Source: 01-FULL-43-15b sp964472675
Lineage (GTDB): Bacteria > Patescibacteriota > Microgenomatia > UBA8517 > UBA10165
Length of the DNA stretch: 64,000 nt
Reading direction: 5' to 3'
Assembly (NCBI GenBank): GCA_964472675.1
Contig: CAYYLO010000003.1
Location: forward strand, 17,467-81,466
The notes beneath the pieces are model-generated. The model was given only the letters and a program-made list of their open reading frames with translations. It was not told where the DNA came from and did not search any database. This document shows, piece by piece, positions 21,462 to 28,576 of the stretch. The translations under genes and the position numbers were made by a program. Every line of letters starts with the position of its first letter. The stretch's first letter is position 1.

Positions 21462-21467
21462 ATTATA
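21462..21467 (-). promoter_or_regulatory. -10 box of secG (leaderless type)
   Basis: A perfect TATAAT on the minus strand, ending 6 nt before the secG ATG. Confidence 0.6.
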
Positions 21468-21493
21468 CCTGATGAAAGGTTAATACGTACAAC

Positions 21494-21895
21494 CTACTTA
21501 CTGACCCAAAAGAGGAAGGAAGAAATAACCGATATGACAAACGAAACGACAATGAAAGCGGCAAAAGCTGAAAATGTCATGGCAGGGATAATAAACATAT
21601 TAGATTGGAAGCCGGGATATGTAAATGCAACTATAGAAAAACCCCTGACTAAAGTTGTGGCAACATACAAGGTAATAACTCCTGAAACCCATCTGAAAAG
21701 GCCTAAAGTTACTAAGTTGAAAGGTAAAAGTAACAAATTAATTAAAGGCTTAAGTAACGAGTCAGCAAGTGTTAAAGCAAGGGCGCCAAGGGCTAAATAT
21801 TGAATATTGTTTTGGTAACTTATACCCCCAAAATTATTAGCAACAAACCAAACGACAAGAATATGTATAAAAAACGATCTTAAAAATCTTTTCAT
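21494..21895 (-). CDS. phage holin superfamily IV / YvlD-like membrane protein
   Basis: 133 residues from ATG 21895, with four hydrophobic segments. The diagnostic run is LADSLLKPLINLLLLPFNLVTLGLFRWVSGVITLYVATTLV, characteristic of the Phage_holin_4_2 family. Chromosomal members are small membrane proteins of unknown role, sometimes tied to envelope stress. No endolysin is nearby, so a lytic role is unlikely. It lies just upstream of secG, in the same direction. Confidence 0.8.
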   Translation of the reverse strand: MKRFLRSFFIHILVVWFVANNFGGISYQNNIQYLALGALALTLADSLLKPLINLLLLPFNLVTLGLFRWVSGVITLYVATTLVRGFSIVAFTYPGFQSNMFIIPAMTFSAFAAFIVVSFVISVISSFLFWVSK

Positions 21896-21934
21896 TTGCA
21901 AAAAGCTACTAATTACATAGTGGGCAGTGTAAAC

Positions 21935-23338
21935 TCACTTGTCAAGAGATTGTGGTAAAAGCTCCTTGAGGCGAAGCTTGAAGTGATAGGCGCGGGCAAA
22001 ACGGTGGGCTTCGTCGCGCATGCGCTGGAGAAGTTTTGTCGCTGGATTGTCCTGACCCAATCGCACTACATTGAATCCACCATCAAACAGTGGAATTACA
22101 ATTTCCTCCTCTCTTTTGGCTAGACCTATTGTGGGGATTACGCTTCCACCTCGGGGGTGTAAAGCTAAAACTTCAAGTGCGGCCGATACTTGTCCTTTGC
22201 CGCCGTCAACAACAATTAGGTCTGGTTTGCCCCAGTCTGCTAAGTGCGAGAACCGACGTGTGAGTGCCTCACTTAGTGAAGCAAAGTCATCAACCCCCTT
22301 TACCTTCTTTATTCTAAACCTGCGATAGAGCTTCTTTTCCGGTTCTCCGTCGATAAAAGTAACCATTGAGCAGGTTGTCTCTTTACCGCCGGTGTGGGCA
22401 ACGTCGTAACACTCAATTCGGTGGATGGCGCCGAGTGATGGGTGATAAGCGCTTAAAATGTCTTGGAGTGCGCGCAGTTCTTCTTCACGGATGTCGGAAA
22501 CCAAATTTGGGTTCTCCAAATAGGCTTTTGGCTTTTCGTACGGCTTGGTAATGTAAGAAATCTGACGCAACTGGTCGCGAATTCGCGCAGCAGCTTCAAA
22601 ATCTTCCCGCAAGGAGGCAGCTTTCATTTCTCCCAGCAGTTGCTTTTCCAGACGTTTAGTTTTACCTGAGAGCAACGTGGTTATTTTGCGAATGTTGGAC
22701 TTATATAGCGCAGTCAGTCTAAGGCGAGAGTCCCGCCCCTGGCGAGGCTCGCCTCCGGCGGCTAAGTCTAAGTCGTGTACGATATTGTTAGGACAAGGAT
22801 TACAAAGTCCGATGTGGGAGTAAAAACAGCCGCGTTTGCCAAGTTTTTTTTGTGAACAATATGGAAAAACCTTTCTGATCTGCCGCAAAACACTTTTTAT
22901 ATTGGCTGATGAAGGAAAAGGTCCGAAGTAGCGGTCTCTTTTTGCACTTTTTCCGTTTGTGAAATCTTCACGCCTTGCCATACCCACTTTGGGGAACTCC
23001 TCACTTGTGGAAATTTTGATATAAAGAGGATGTTTGTCGTCTTTGGCGGCTGAGTTGTATTTAGGCAGATGCTTTTTGATTAGTTCTGCTTCCAGAAGAA
23101 GTGCTTCTAACTCTGAAAACACTGGTATTGTGGCAACCTCTATTGCCTCGCGTGCAATATCCTGACTTTTTGTTCCTCGCGCCTGAAGGTGTGAAGAAAC
23201 TCTCTCATACACATTTATGCTTTTCCCGACATAAATTGCATTGCCTTGCGCATTTTTAAAAATATAAACCCCAGGCCCTTTAACAAGACTTTTTGCCTGT
23301 TTTCCTAGATCTGATATAAATGAAGGCATAGTTGGCAA
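21935..23338 (-). CDS. uvrC: UvrC, excinuclease ABC subunit C, lacking the HhH domain
   Basis: 467 residues from TTG 23338, against about 600 in most bacteria. It has the GIY-YIG nuclease (GPGVYIFKNAQGNAIYVGKS), the cysteine cluster (CFYSHIGLCNPCPN), the UVR motif that binds UvrB (LREDFEAAARIRDQLRQI), and the RNase-H-like nuclease (IECYDVAHTGGKETTCSMV, IVVDGGKGQVSAAL). It stops after MRDEAHRFARAYH, so the C-terminal helix-hairpin-helix domain is missing. An insert around residues 193-206 (GGEPRQGRDSR) comes from a GC-rich palindrome. The TTG has GGTGGAGG 5 nt upstream; ATG 23329 is the alternative. The start lies inside the 3' end of the transglutaminase gene. Confidence 0.9.
   Translation of the reverse strand: MPTMPSFISDLGKQAKSLVKGPGVYIFKNAQGNAIYVGKSINVYERVSSHLQARGTKSQDIAREAIEVATIPVFSELEALLLEAELIKKHLPKYNSAAKDDKHPLYIKISTSEEFPKVGMARREDFTNGKSAKRDRYFGPFPSSANIKSVLRQIRKVFPYCSQKKLGKRGCFYSHIGLCNPCPNNIVHDLDLAAGGEPRQGRDSRLRLTALYKSNIRKITTLLSGKTKRLEKQLLGEMKAASLREDFEAAARIRDQLRQISYITKPYEKPKAYLENPNLVSDIREEELRALQDILSAYHPSLGAIHRIECYDVAHTGGKETTCSMVTFIDGEPEKKLYRRFRIKKVKGVDDFASLSEALTRRFSHLADWGKPDLIVVDGGKGQVSAALEVLALHPRGGSVIPTIGLAKREEEIVIPLFDGGFNVVRLGQDNPATKLLQRMRDEAHRFARAYHFKLRLKELLPQSLDK
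22723..22766. repeat. GC-rich palindromic element inside uvrC
   Basis: The perfect dyad GGCGAGGCTCGCC (22741-22753) sits in a GC-rich block that encodes an extra arginine/glycine-rich loop in UvrC. It keeps the reading frame. It resembles the elements at 148-207 and 3183-3222. Confidence 0.45.
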
Positions 23339-25151
23339 TAAATCCTCCACCAGCAAATCCCAAAAGAACTATAAATACAGTTACCATTTGTAACATCTGG
23401 ATGCTTTTTGGGGAGATTTCGTAGGTTTTGCTGTATTCCCCTACTTTAACTTGTATTTTACTACTTTTATCTGCTCCAAGCAGCGGAATTGTATATTGAA
23501 TATCAAATGATGAGGTGGATTGAGGCGCAAGAAAGTCTAGGTTATTATAAACATTACCTCTTATGTCCAGCCCGCTTGAAACAACGGTTATTGGTTTTTC
23601 GTAAAGCGCTACAGGTCCGGGGTTATATATATTAATATGAAGTTTATTTAAGAAAAAAGGCAAAAGAGATTTACCTTGGGTTATTGTAATTTGTGGGATT
23701 GATTCCCGAACTATTGGCAAATGTCCGAACTGTACTGAAACGTCACGTTGATTATTGTGGGCAAGTTTGTAAGAACCAGCGGGGGCAGGGGAATCATCGT
23801 TTTTGCCGTGGATTGAAAACGTAATATGGGACATATCAAATTTATTAAAATAATCGATTCCGCCCGTAGTTTTACCCCAGGTAGGATCAACAGGTTTCCA
23901 AATGCCCATATTCTTGTCCCAATATTCCGGCCAGGCATGTAAAACATCTGCAACTAGAGATAGTGGTTGGATTTGGGGATTGTCTGTGTAAGCAAAACCA
24001 TTGACTTCTCTCGCGGGAATCTTTGCCGCACGGGCAAGCGTTACAAATAAATCTGTAAATTCCACACAGATTGCGTTATCGGGGGTTGCCAAAGCTCTCT
24101 TTGCCCCAAGCCTTTCTATGTTATTGGTTACGCGACTGTAATCGTAGCTAAGGGTCTTTACGACAAACTCGTAAATTGACAAAGGATCATTCCCAACAGA
24201 TTGAGCCATTAATTTTATTTCCGGATCATTCGCCGGCCAATATTTTGTGCCGGAAAGATAGTAAGGGAAGTCGTTCGGGCTTGTTGATACATAAAAGGTT
24301 TGCGGGTTTGCGAAAACCTGTACATTTCCGCTGGCTTGAATATCCATCTTTTCTCCAGGTTTAAGGTAATACGTAGCCATCCAGTTGCCATCGGAGTCGA
24401 GCGCTACCGAATAGGGTTTGGGTGAGATTTTAGAGTAATAAACTTTTTGATAAGCAGTATCCGGAATTAGCGCAATTGATGTTTTACCCTTTTTGTCTAA
24501 ATATGGATTTTCGAGGTGATAGTTTAAGTCAAAAGAAAAAACCTGAAAATCCCCAAAAGCAGCCACAACTCCTGCCTTCAAAATATCTTCTTTCACAAAA
24601 GTAAATGTAGTTTCTTTTTCGCTTTCAAATTTGCTTTTAGGTTCCGGGGAAATATAAGCAAGTTTTCCCAAGTTTTTTGAAACAGTTAAAGACAAGTTGT
24701 AAGAGTTAAAATTGTCTACTGAAGTAATCTTCGGAATTGTTAAGTCCCAAACTTGACCGTTTTGTGAGGCAAGTTGCGGAATTTGGTAGGCAACGGTAAA
24801 TTTTCTTGATTTGTTTTTCCCGACTATCGCATCAGGAAAATTAACAAGAATTTTTGTTTCTGTGTCTGTTTGCTCAACAGAAACAGTGATCCCTTTCCCG
24901 GATTCTATAGCTGTAACTCCAACAGGCTTTTTACCTTCCAGGCTTAGAGAATAAGAAGTCGCGTAAATTGTAGAAAAATTATTTGTTAAAGTTATTTCCT
25001 GAGTGACCTGCGCGTCTCCGTTTTGGTCAACAATGTATGTAGTAGCAAAGTCGGTTTTAAATTCCTGCTGGGCGGAGGCGGTCCGCGGCAGTGCATAGTA
25101 CACAGCGCATAGTATGCAGGACAAAAAAATTACATTTAGAATGCGCTTCAC
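23280..25151 (-). CDS. secreted/membrane transglutaminase-like protein
   Basis: 623 residues. There is a signal peptide at 1-27 (LPRTASAQQ cleavage region), a long beta-rich N-terminal domain, then a transglutaminase-like core with the triad C362 (NAICVEFTDLFVTLARAAKIPAREVNGFA), H405 (VLHAWPEYW) and D422 (WKPVDPTW). The C-terminus has one membrane helix (~580-600) and a basic tail. The enzyme would act outside the cell on protein or peptide amide bonds. Its 3' end overlaps the start of uvrC by about 59 bp in another frame, an unusual pairing of a surface enzyme with a repair gene. Confidence 0.85.
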   Translation of the reverse strand: MKRILNVIFLSCILCAVYYALPRTASAQQEFKTDFATTYIVDQNGDAQVTQEITLTNNFSTIYATSYSLSLEGKKPVGVTAIESGKGITVSVEQTDTETKILVNFPDAIVGKNKSRKFTVAYQIPQLASQNGQVWDLTIPKITSVDNFNSYNLSLTVSKNLGKLAYISPEPKSKFESEKETTFTFVKEDILKAGVVAAFGDFQVFSFDLNYHLENPYLDKKGKTSIALIPDTAYQKVYYSKISPKPYSVALDSDGNWMATYYLKPGEKMDIQASGNVQVFANPQTFYVSTSPNDFPYYLSGTKYWPANDPEIKLMAQSVGNDPLSIYEFVVKTLSYDYSRVTNNIERLGAKRALATPDNAICVEFTDLFVTLARAAKIPAREVNGFAYTDNPQIQPLSLVADVLHAWPEYWDKNMGIWKPVDPTWGKTTGGIDYFNKFDMSHITFSIHGKNDDSPAPAGSYKLAHNNQRDVSVQFGHLPIVRESIPQITITQGKSLLPFFLNKLHINIYNPGPVALYEKPITVVSSGLDIRGNVYNNLDFLAPQSTSSFDIQYTIPLLGADKSSKIQVKVGEYSKTYEISPKSIQMLQMVTVFIVLLGFAGGGFIANYAFIYIRSRKTGKKSC

Positions 25152-25187
25152 AAGACTAATCTTAGCACAGCTATATTACTCCTGTGA

Positions 25188-25193
25188 TATATT
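25188..25193 (+). promoter_or_regulatory. -10 box of the 556-aa metalloprotease-like gene
   Basis: TATATT ends 5 nt before ATG 25199, and GATATA precedes it. No ribosome site is seen. Confidence 0.4.
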
Positions 25194-25198
25194 AAATT

Positions 25199-26869
25199 AT
25201 GCCCGAACAAGTAGAGGCTAGTGGTATTTCCTCAATTCAGACGGCAACCTCTTCCCCTGAATTTCAGAACTTTGCAAAGAGCCGTTTACAAGAATTTATA
25301 CAGGCAACTTTGAAAGATAGAGCCTCGCTTTTCTTGCTTTCTGAAGCGTCCAAGGTTGACTTGAGTGCGCCCGACATACAGCCCCAAGTTGCAATGGCAG
25401 CTTTTCTTTTGCTACGCAGACAATGTCCAACTGTTTGGGATATTGGGGCTGCTCTTCAAGCCGCCGAAAGCAGGCTCCAATATGGCCAAGGTCAAACTGT
25501 CCGAGCAGGAGCGATTGGTACAGATCCTCAGTTGATGGGAAGTATACAAAGAGGCAGTACTTTTATTGGGGAATTTGCGCGAGAAGTTTACGAACAATCC
25601 GGCACGCCAGTCAGCGATCGGACTAAAGATGCTATTCTGGGTCGGTTCAACACATGGGCCTCTGTAAAAACAGTTCCGGACGAAGCTTATTACGTTCGGG
25701 AAATGGCAGTTTGTGCAGCTTCGCAAAACCTAACGCAGCAGGATGCGGCAGCAGTTCTTCGGGGTATTGAAAATTATAAGAGATATAATTTTTGGCCATT
25801 AAGCCAATATGGTGCACAACAAGCCCGCTACGCTCGCTTTAACCAAGCGCTTACTCGCCTGCAACTTGTATCGGCCGGCCACGTTTCTGGCGGAGGACAT
25901 CTTGACCAGTATGAATCACTGATACACTTGCCTTCGCAGTCTCAAGCGGAAGTTGTTAAACAAGCTGACCTGGTGAAGCCTGAAAGTGCAATAGGCACAG
26001 AATTATCTTATTGGGAAAATTCAATAGGTAACGAAGGTGGGCGTTGTTTAGTTAACCGAGTTGAAATGCAACAAAGATATACTTTTGCGCATACAGAACG
26101 GGGGAGGTTTGTTTATTACACGGCTACAAACCAAAATACAGAGCCTTTGCTAAATCGATTTGATGAAATAAACAGGCGCCTTGCTCAAACTTTGGGCACA
26201 GATGGTACAAAGCCTGTACATGTAGTTTTGGTACCCGAAGCCAAGTATTGCCCAAGGGGTGGCTATGCAAAGCCTGACGGCTCGGGTTTTATTTTAGCTC
26301 CGGCGCAGGATATTGATCAGGTTTATGCACATGAGGCAGTTCATGCAAACCTTGCCCAGATTTTTGGGACAAGCCAAAGCGCTACAGCTACCGAGGGGGC
26401 AGCAATGTATTTGGCACGCGTGGTTAACCCCTATGATAAGAGAAACGACTATGTAGCACAAAGATATGGTGATGATCAAATAATCAGAATAAGAGGAAAA
26501 GGCGGCCAAATTGGGCTTTCAAATACGCAAATGCTGGACAATGCCGGCGAGGCAAGATCTAAAGCTGATTATGAGTATGCATATAAATTTGGAGGGTTGT
26601 TGGCGGAATTTATTATCAGTAGAGTTGGTATTAAAGGTTATTTACAGTTTTACAACCGAACTTGCCTGTCCAACTTATACGATAGCGATACAGGAAAACA
26701 ACTGGTGGCAAATGGCAAGAGGGCGCCAGGTGTAGGTGAACGCGAAATTAACGCCCAAGCTTTAAAGGCCATGGCTGCGCTAACAGGCAGACCAGACATG
26801 AGGCCTGAAAATATATTACAAGAATTTACGGCTTTTGCCTTGGCCCGAAACGCCAAAGGCCCCTTCTAA
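25199..26869 (+). CDS. HExxH zinc-metalloprotease-like protein (556 aa)
   Basis: A gluzincin-type motif is seen at H378-E-A-V-H382 with a third ligand candidate E399 in ATEGAAMYLA. This is the arrangement of peptidase-MA-like families. The N-terminal ~250 residues are helical and rich in A and Q. No N-terminal signal peptide is visible, so the protein is cytoplasmic unless exported by another route. The same HExxH...TEG pattern occurs in the 1318-residue secreted protein at 42.6-46.5 kb, suggesting a shared family of surface or processing enzymes. Overall function is unknown. Confidence 0.7.
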   Translation: MPEQVEASGISSIQTATSSPEFQNFAKSRLQEFIQATLKDRASLFLLSEASKVDLSAPDIQPQVAMAAFLLLRRQCPTVWDIGAALQAAESRLQYGQGQTVRAGAIGTDPQLMGSIQRGSTFIGEFAREVYEQSGTPVSDRTKDAILGRFNTWASVKTVPDEAYYVREMAVCAASQNLTQQDAAAVLRGIENYKRYNFWPLSQYGAQQARYARFNQALTRLQLVSAGHVSGGGHLDQYESLIHLPSQSQAEVVKQADLVKPESAIGTELSYWENSIGNEGGRCLVNRVEMQQRYTFAHTERGRFVYYTATNQNTEPLLNRFDEINRRLAQTLGTDGTKPVHVVLVPEAKYCPRGGYAKPDGSGFILAPAQDIDQVYAHEAVHANLAQIFGTSQSATATEGAAMYLARVVNPYDKRNDYVAQRYGDDQIIRIRGKGGQIGLSNTQMLDNAGEARSKADYEYAYKFGGLLAEFIISRVGIKGYLQFYNRTCLSNLYDSDTGKQLVANGKRAPGVGEREINAQALKAMAALTGRPDMRPENILQEFTAFALARNAKGPF

Positions 26870-26906
26870 AGGAAACTTAAAAATTATTGAAGTTTTTATT
26901 TGGGGT

Positions 26907-26912
26907 TATAAT
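26907..26912 (+). promoter_or_regulatory. -10 box of the 250-aa hypothetical gene
   Basis: A perfect TATAAT whose last two bases are the first two of an upstream ATG. The next in-frame ATG (26920) is 7 nt downstream and fits a leaderless start. Confidence 0.5.
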
Positions 26913-26919
26913 GGAAGTT

Positions 26920-27672
26920 ATGGGAGAGGTTGTTACGGAAAGTTTAACTGCAAAAGAGACAAGGATAGATTTTCCTCAAAAGTTTAAAGAAACGCTAAAA
27001 ACGTGCGATTATACCTTACCTGCAGAGAGTGTGGGGATAACTACTGGATTGGGAAAGGCAGGAATTTTAAGGGTTAAAAGGCTTGTGCCTTGCGTAATTT
27101 TTGATACTGGAAACATAAGTGCCTCAGAATGGCATTTGGCGCTTACAGATGCAAAAGCGGTAGCCGACCCACACAAAAAAATCCTTGAAGAGTTAAAACC
27201 ATTACTTCCGCAAGATAGCGCCACAATAATTACAGAGCTTGCACAAACGGCATACGTTGCCGAAGACCAAACAGGCAAACTAAGCTTATTGCTTAGCAAC
27301 CTTGACAGCAAAATAACCAAGGAGCTTTTGGAAAGTCCTAACCAACTAGAACCCTTCAAGAAACTAATCAAAAATTACGGATTGCTTCAAATTGTGGGAA
27401 AAGTAAGTGCAGACGAACATGATTATCATACTGTTTGGGGAGAAAAAGTAGAAGTTTTAGTTAGGGAAGATACTCAAGATAGGCCAGTTAATATTGCAGA
27501 TGAAAGGCAGAGATTTAATCCGTACCAGGATCCTGATGAATCGGCCATAGCCTTAGCCAGAGAAAACCATCTTACGAATACACAAGCGTTGAAACTTGCT
27601 TCTCGATTGCGAGCTGGAATTGAATGGCCAAATTATCAAAAATTGATTGTAGATATCCTTGATGAGGAGTAA
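26920..27672 (+). CDS. hypothetical protein (250 aa)
   Basis: Not recognised. It has no membrane segment. The N-terminal half is mixed alpha/beta (AGILRVKRLVPCVIFDTGN), and the C-terminal part contains EHDYHTVWGEKVEVLVRE and a helical end (ALARENHLTNTQALKLASRLRAG). ATG 26920 is chosen because TATAAT lies 7 nt before it, while the earlier ATG at 26911 overlaps the box. It follows the HExxH protein gene by 50 bp but has its own promoter. Confidence 0.6.
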   Translation: MGEVVTESLTAKETRIDFPQKFKETLKTCDYTLPAESVGITTGLGKAGILRVKRLVPCVIFDTGNISASEWHLALTDAKAVADPHKKILEELKPLLPQDSATIITELAQTAYVAEDQTGKLSLLLSNLDSKITKELLESPNQLEPFKKLIKNYGLLQIVGKVSADEHDYHTVWGEKVEVLVREDTQDRPVNIADERQRFNPYQDPDESAIALARENHLTNTQALKLASRLRAGIEWPNYQKLIVDILDEE

Positions 27673-27684
27673 GTTCTACACCCT

Positions 27685-27774
27685 ATGGGCCCAGGTGCAG
27701 CGCTTATCGCAGGCGTGTGCATTACTGTCGGGGCTGGAGGGCTGTACGCCTACATTACTGGCCGGCTGGGCTAA
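27685..27774 (+). CDS. glycine-rich small membrane peptide (29 aa)
   Basis: ATG 27685 opens 29 codons, mostly A, G, I and V with a C-terminal R, forming one hydrophobic helix. It is GC-rich compared with its surroundings and followed within 15 bp by a strong stem-loop terminator, which supports a real transcript end. No family is recognised. It might also be merely the 3' end of the upstream transcript. Confidence 0.35.
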   Translation: MGPGAALIAGVCITVGAGGLYAYITGRLG

Positions 27775-27788
27775 GAAGAAACCTACCC

Positions 27789-27862
27789 GCGGACGGCTCC
27801 TAGATTTTCTTTCATACACTTTTTGTATCACTGGCTATCTTGGAGCCGCCCGCCTTTTTTTT
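27789..27862 (+). terminator. strong intrinsic terminator
   Basis: GCGGACGGCTCC (27789-27800) pairs with GGAGCCGCCCGC (27842-27853) with one A/C mismatch, followed by eight T (27855-27862). Confidence 0.8.
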
Positions 27863-27864
27863 GC

Positions 27865-27893
27865 TTGACACCCCCGAGGTGTAAGGCTAAAAT
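27865..27893 (+). promoter_or_regulatory. RAYT promoter with REP palindrome as spacer
   Basis: TTGACA (27865-27870), a 17-nt spacer, TAAAAT (27888-27893), then 5 nt to ATG 27899. The spacer is the REP palindrome itself, so a protein bound to the REP would block this promoter. Confidence 0.6.
27867..27882. repeat. REP palindrome, left flank of RAYT
   Basis: GACACCCCCGAGGTGT, an imperfect palindrome followed by AAGGCTAAA. The same 16 bases occur at 48800-48815 inside the phosphohexomutase gene. Confidence 0.75.
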
Positions 27894-27898
27894 AAATA

Positions 27899-28576
27899 AT
27901 GCCAGGCAGAAAGATACCCCTTGTTAACGGAGAGTTTTACCACATTATTAATCGTGGAAGCGACAATAGGAAAATCTTCTTAACTGAAAGAGACTATAAA
28001 AGGTTTCTTAGCGCACTTTTTTATTATCAGTACCATGGGCCAAAGCCTAAATTCTCAAATTTATCTGCACAAAAACTTCAGCTGTGGAAACCAAAAGAAG
28101 AAGACAAACTTGTTAACATAATTTGCTATTGTTTAATGTCCAACCACATACACTTACTAGTTCAGCAGTTAAAGGACGATGGCATCTCGATATTTATGTC
28201 ACAGTTATGCAATAGTTATACAAAATATTTTAATACCAAACACAAACGTATTGGTCCGCTACTCCAAGGCCGCTTCAAGTCGGTACTCGTAGGGGATGAT
28301 TACCAGTTACTACATGTTTCTAGATACATACACATTAATCCTGTTGTTGCTCGCATGGTAATCAGACTGGAGGACTATACATGGTCCTCCTTTGCTCAAT
28401 ATGTGGGTTCAGTAAATGGGTTTTGCACTCCGAAAAAAATAATGGAACAATTCAAGTCGCCTCAAGAATACAAAAAAATCCTGGAAGATCAAATAGGTTA
28501 TGGAGAAACCCTTGAAACAATAAAAAACCACTTGGCCGACGACTATTACGATGACACCTCGGGGGTGGAAAGCTAA
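27899..28576 (+). CDS. REP-associated tyrosine transposase (IS200-like Y1)
   Basis: 225 residues. Y1 transposase features: GEFYHIINRGSDNRKIFLTERDYKRFL (N-terminal block), the HUH motif in MSNHIHLLV (H83, H85), and the catalytic tyrosine in NSYTKYFN (Y107/Y110), followed by GPLLQGRFKS and YIHINPV. RAYTs bind and cut REP sequences and can spread them. REP copies flank the gene, and the right one encodes its last residues (DTSGVES). The start is leaderless, behind a promoter whose spacer is the left REP. The gene looks intact. Its stop overlaps the uvrA stop. Confidence 0.9.
   Translation: MPGRKIPLVNGEFYHIINRGSDNRKIFLTERDYKRFLSALFYYQYHGPKPKFSNLSAQKLQLWKPKEEDKLVNIICYCLMSNHIHLLVQQLKDDGISIFMSQLCNSYTKYFNTKHKRIGPLLQGRFKSVLVGDDYQLLHVSRYIHINPVVARMVIRLEDYTWSSFAQYVGSVNGFCTPKKIMEQFKSPQEYKKILEDQIGYGETLETIKNHLADDYYDDTSGVES
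28553..28567. repeat. REP palindrome, right flank of RAYT
   Basis: GACACCTCGGGGGTG, the inverse form of the left REP with a changed outer base, followed by GAAAGCTAAA. It lies inside the last codons of the transposase. Confidence 0.7.

Noticed and set aside
21494..21895. Phage lysis module (holin)
   Set aside because: The holin-IV-like protein has no endolysin or phage genes nearby and sits beside secG, so it is a chromosomal YvlD-like protein.
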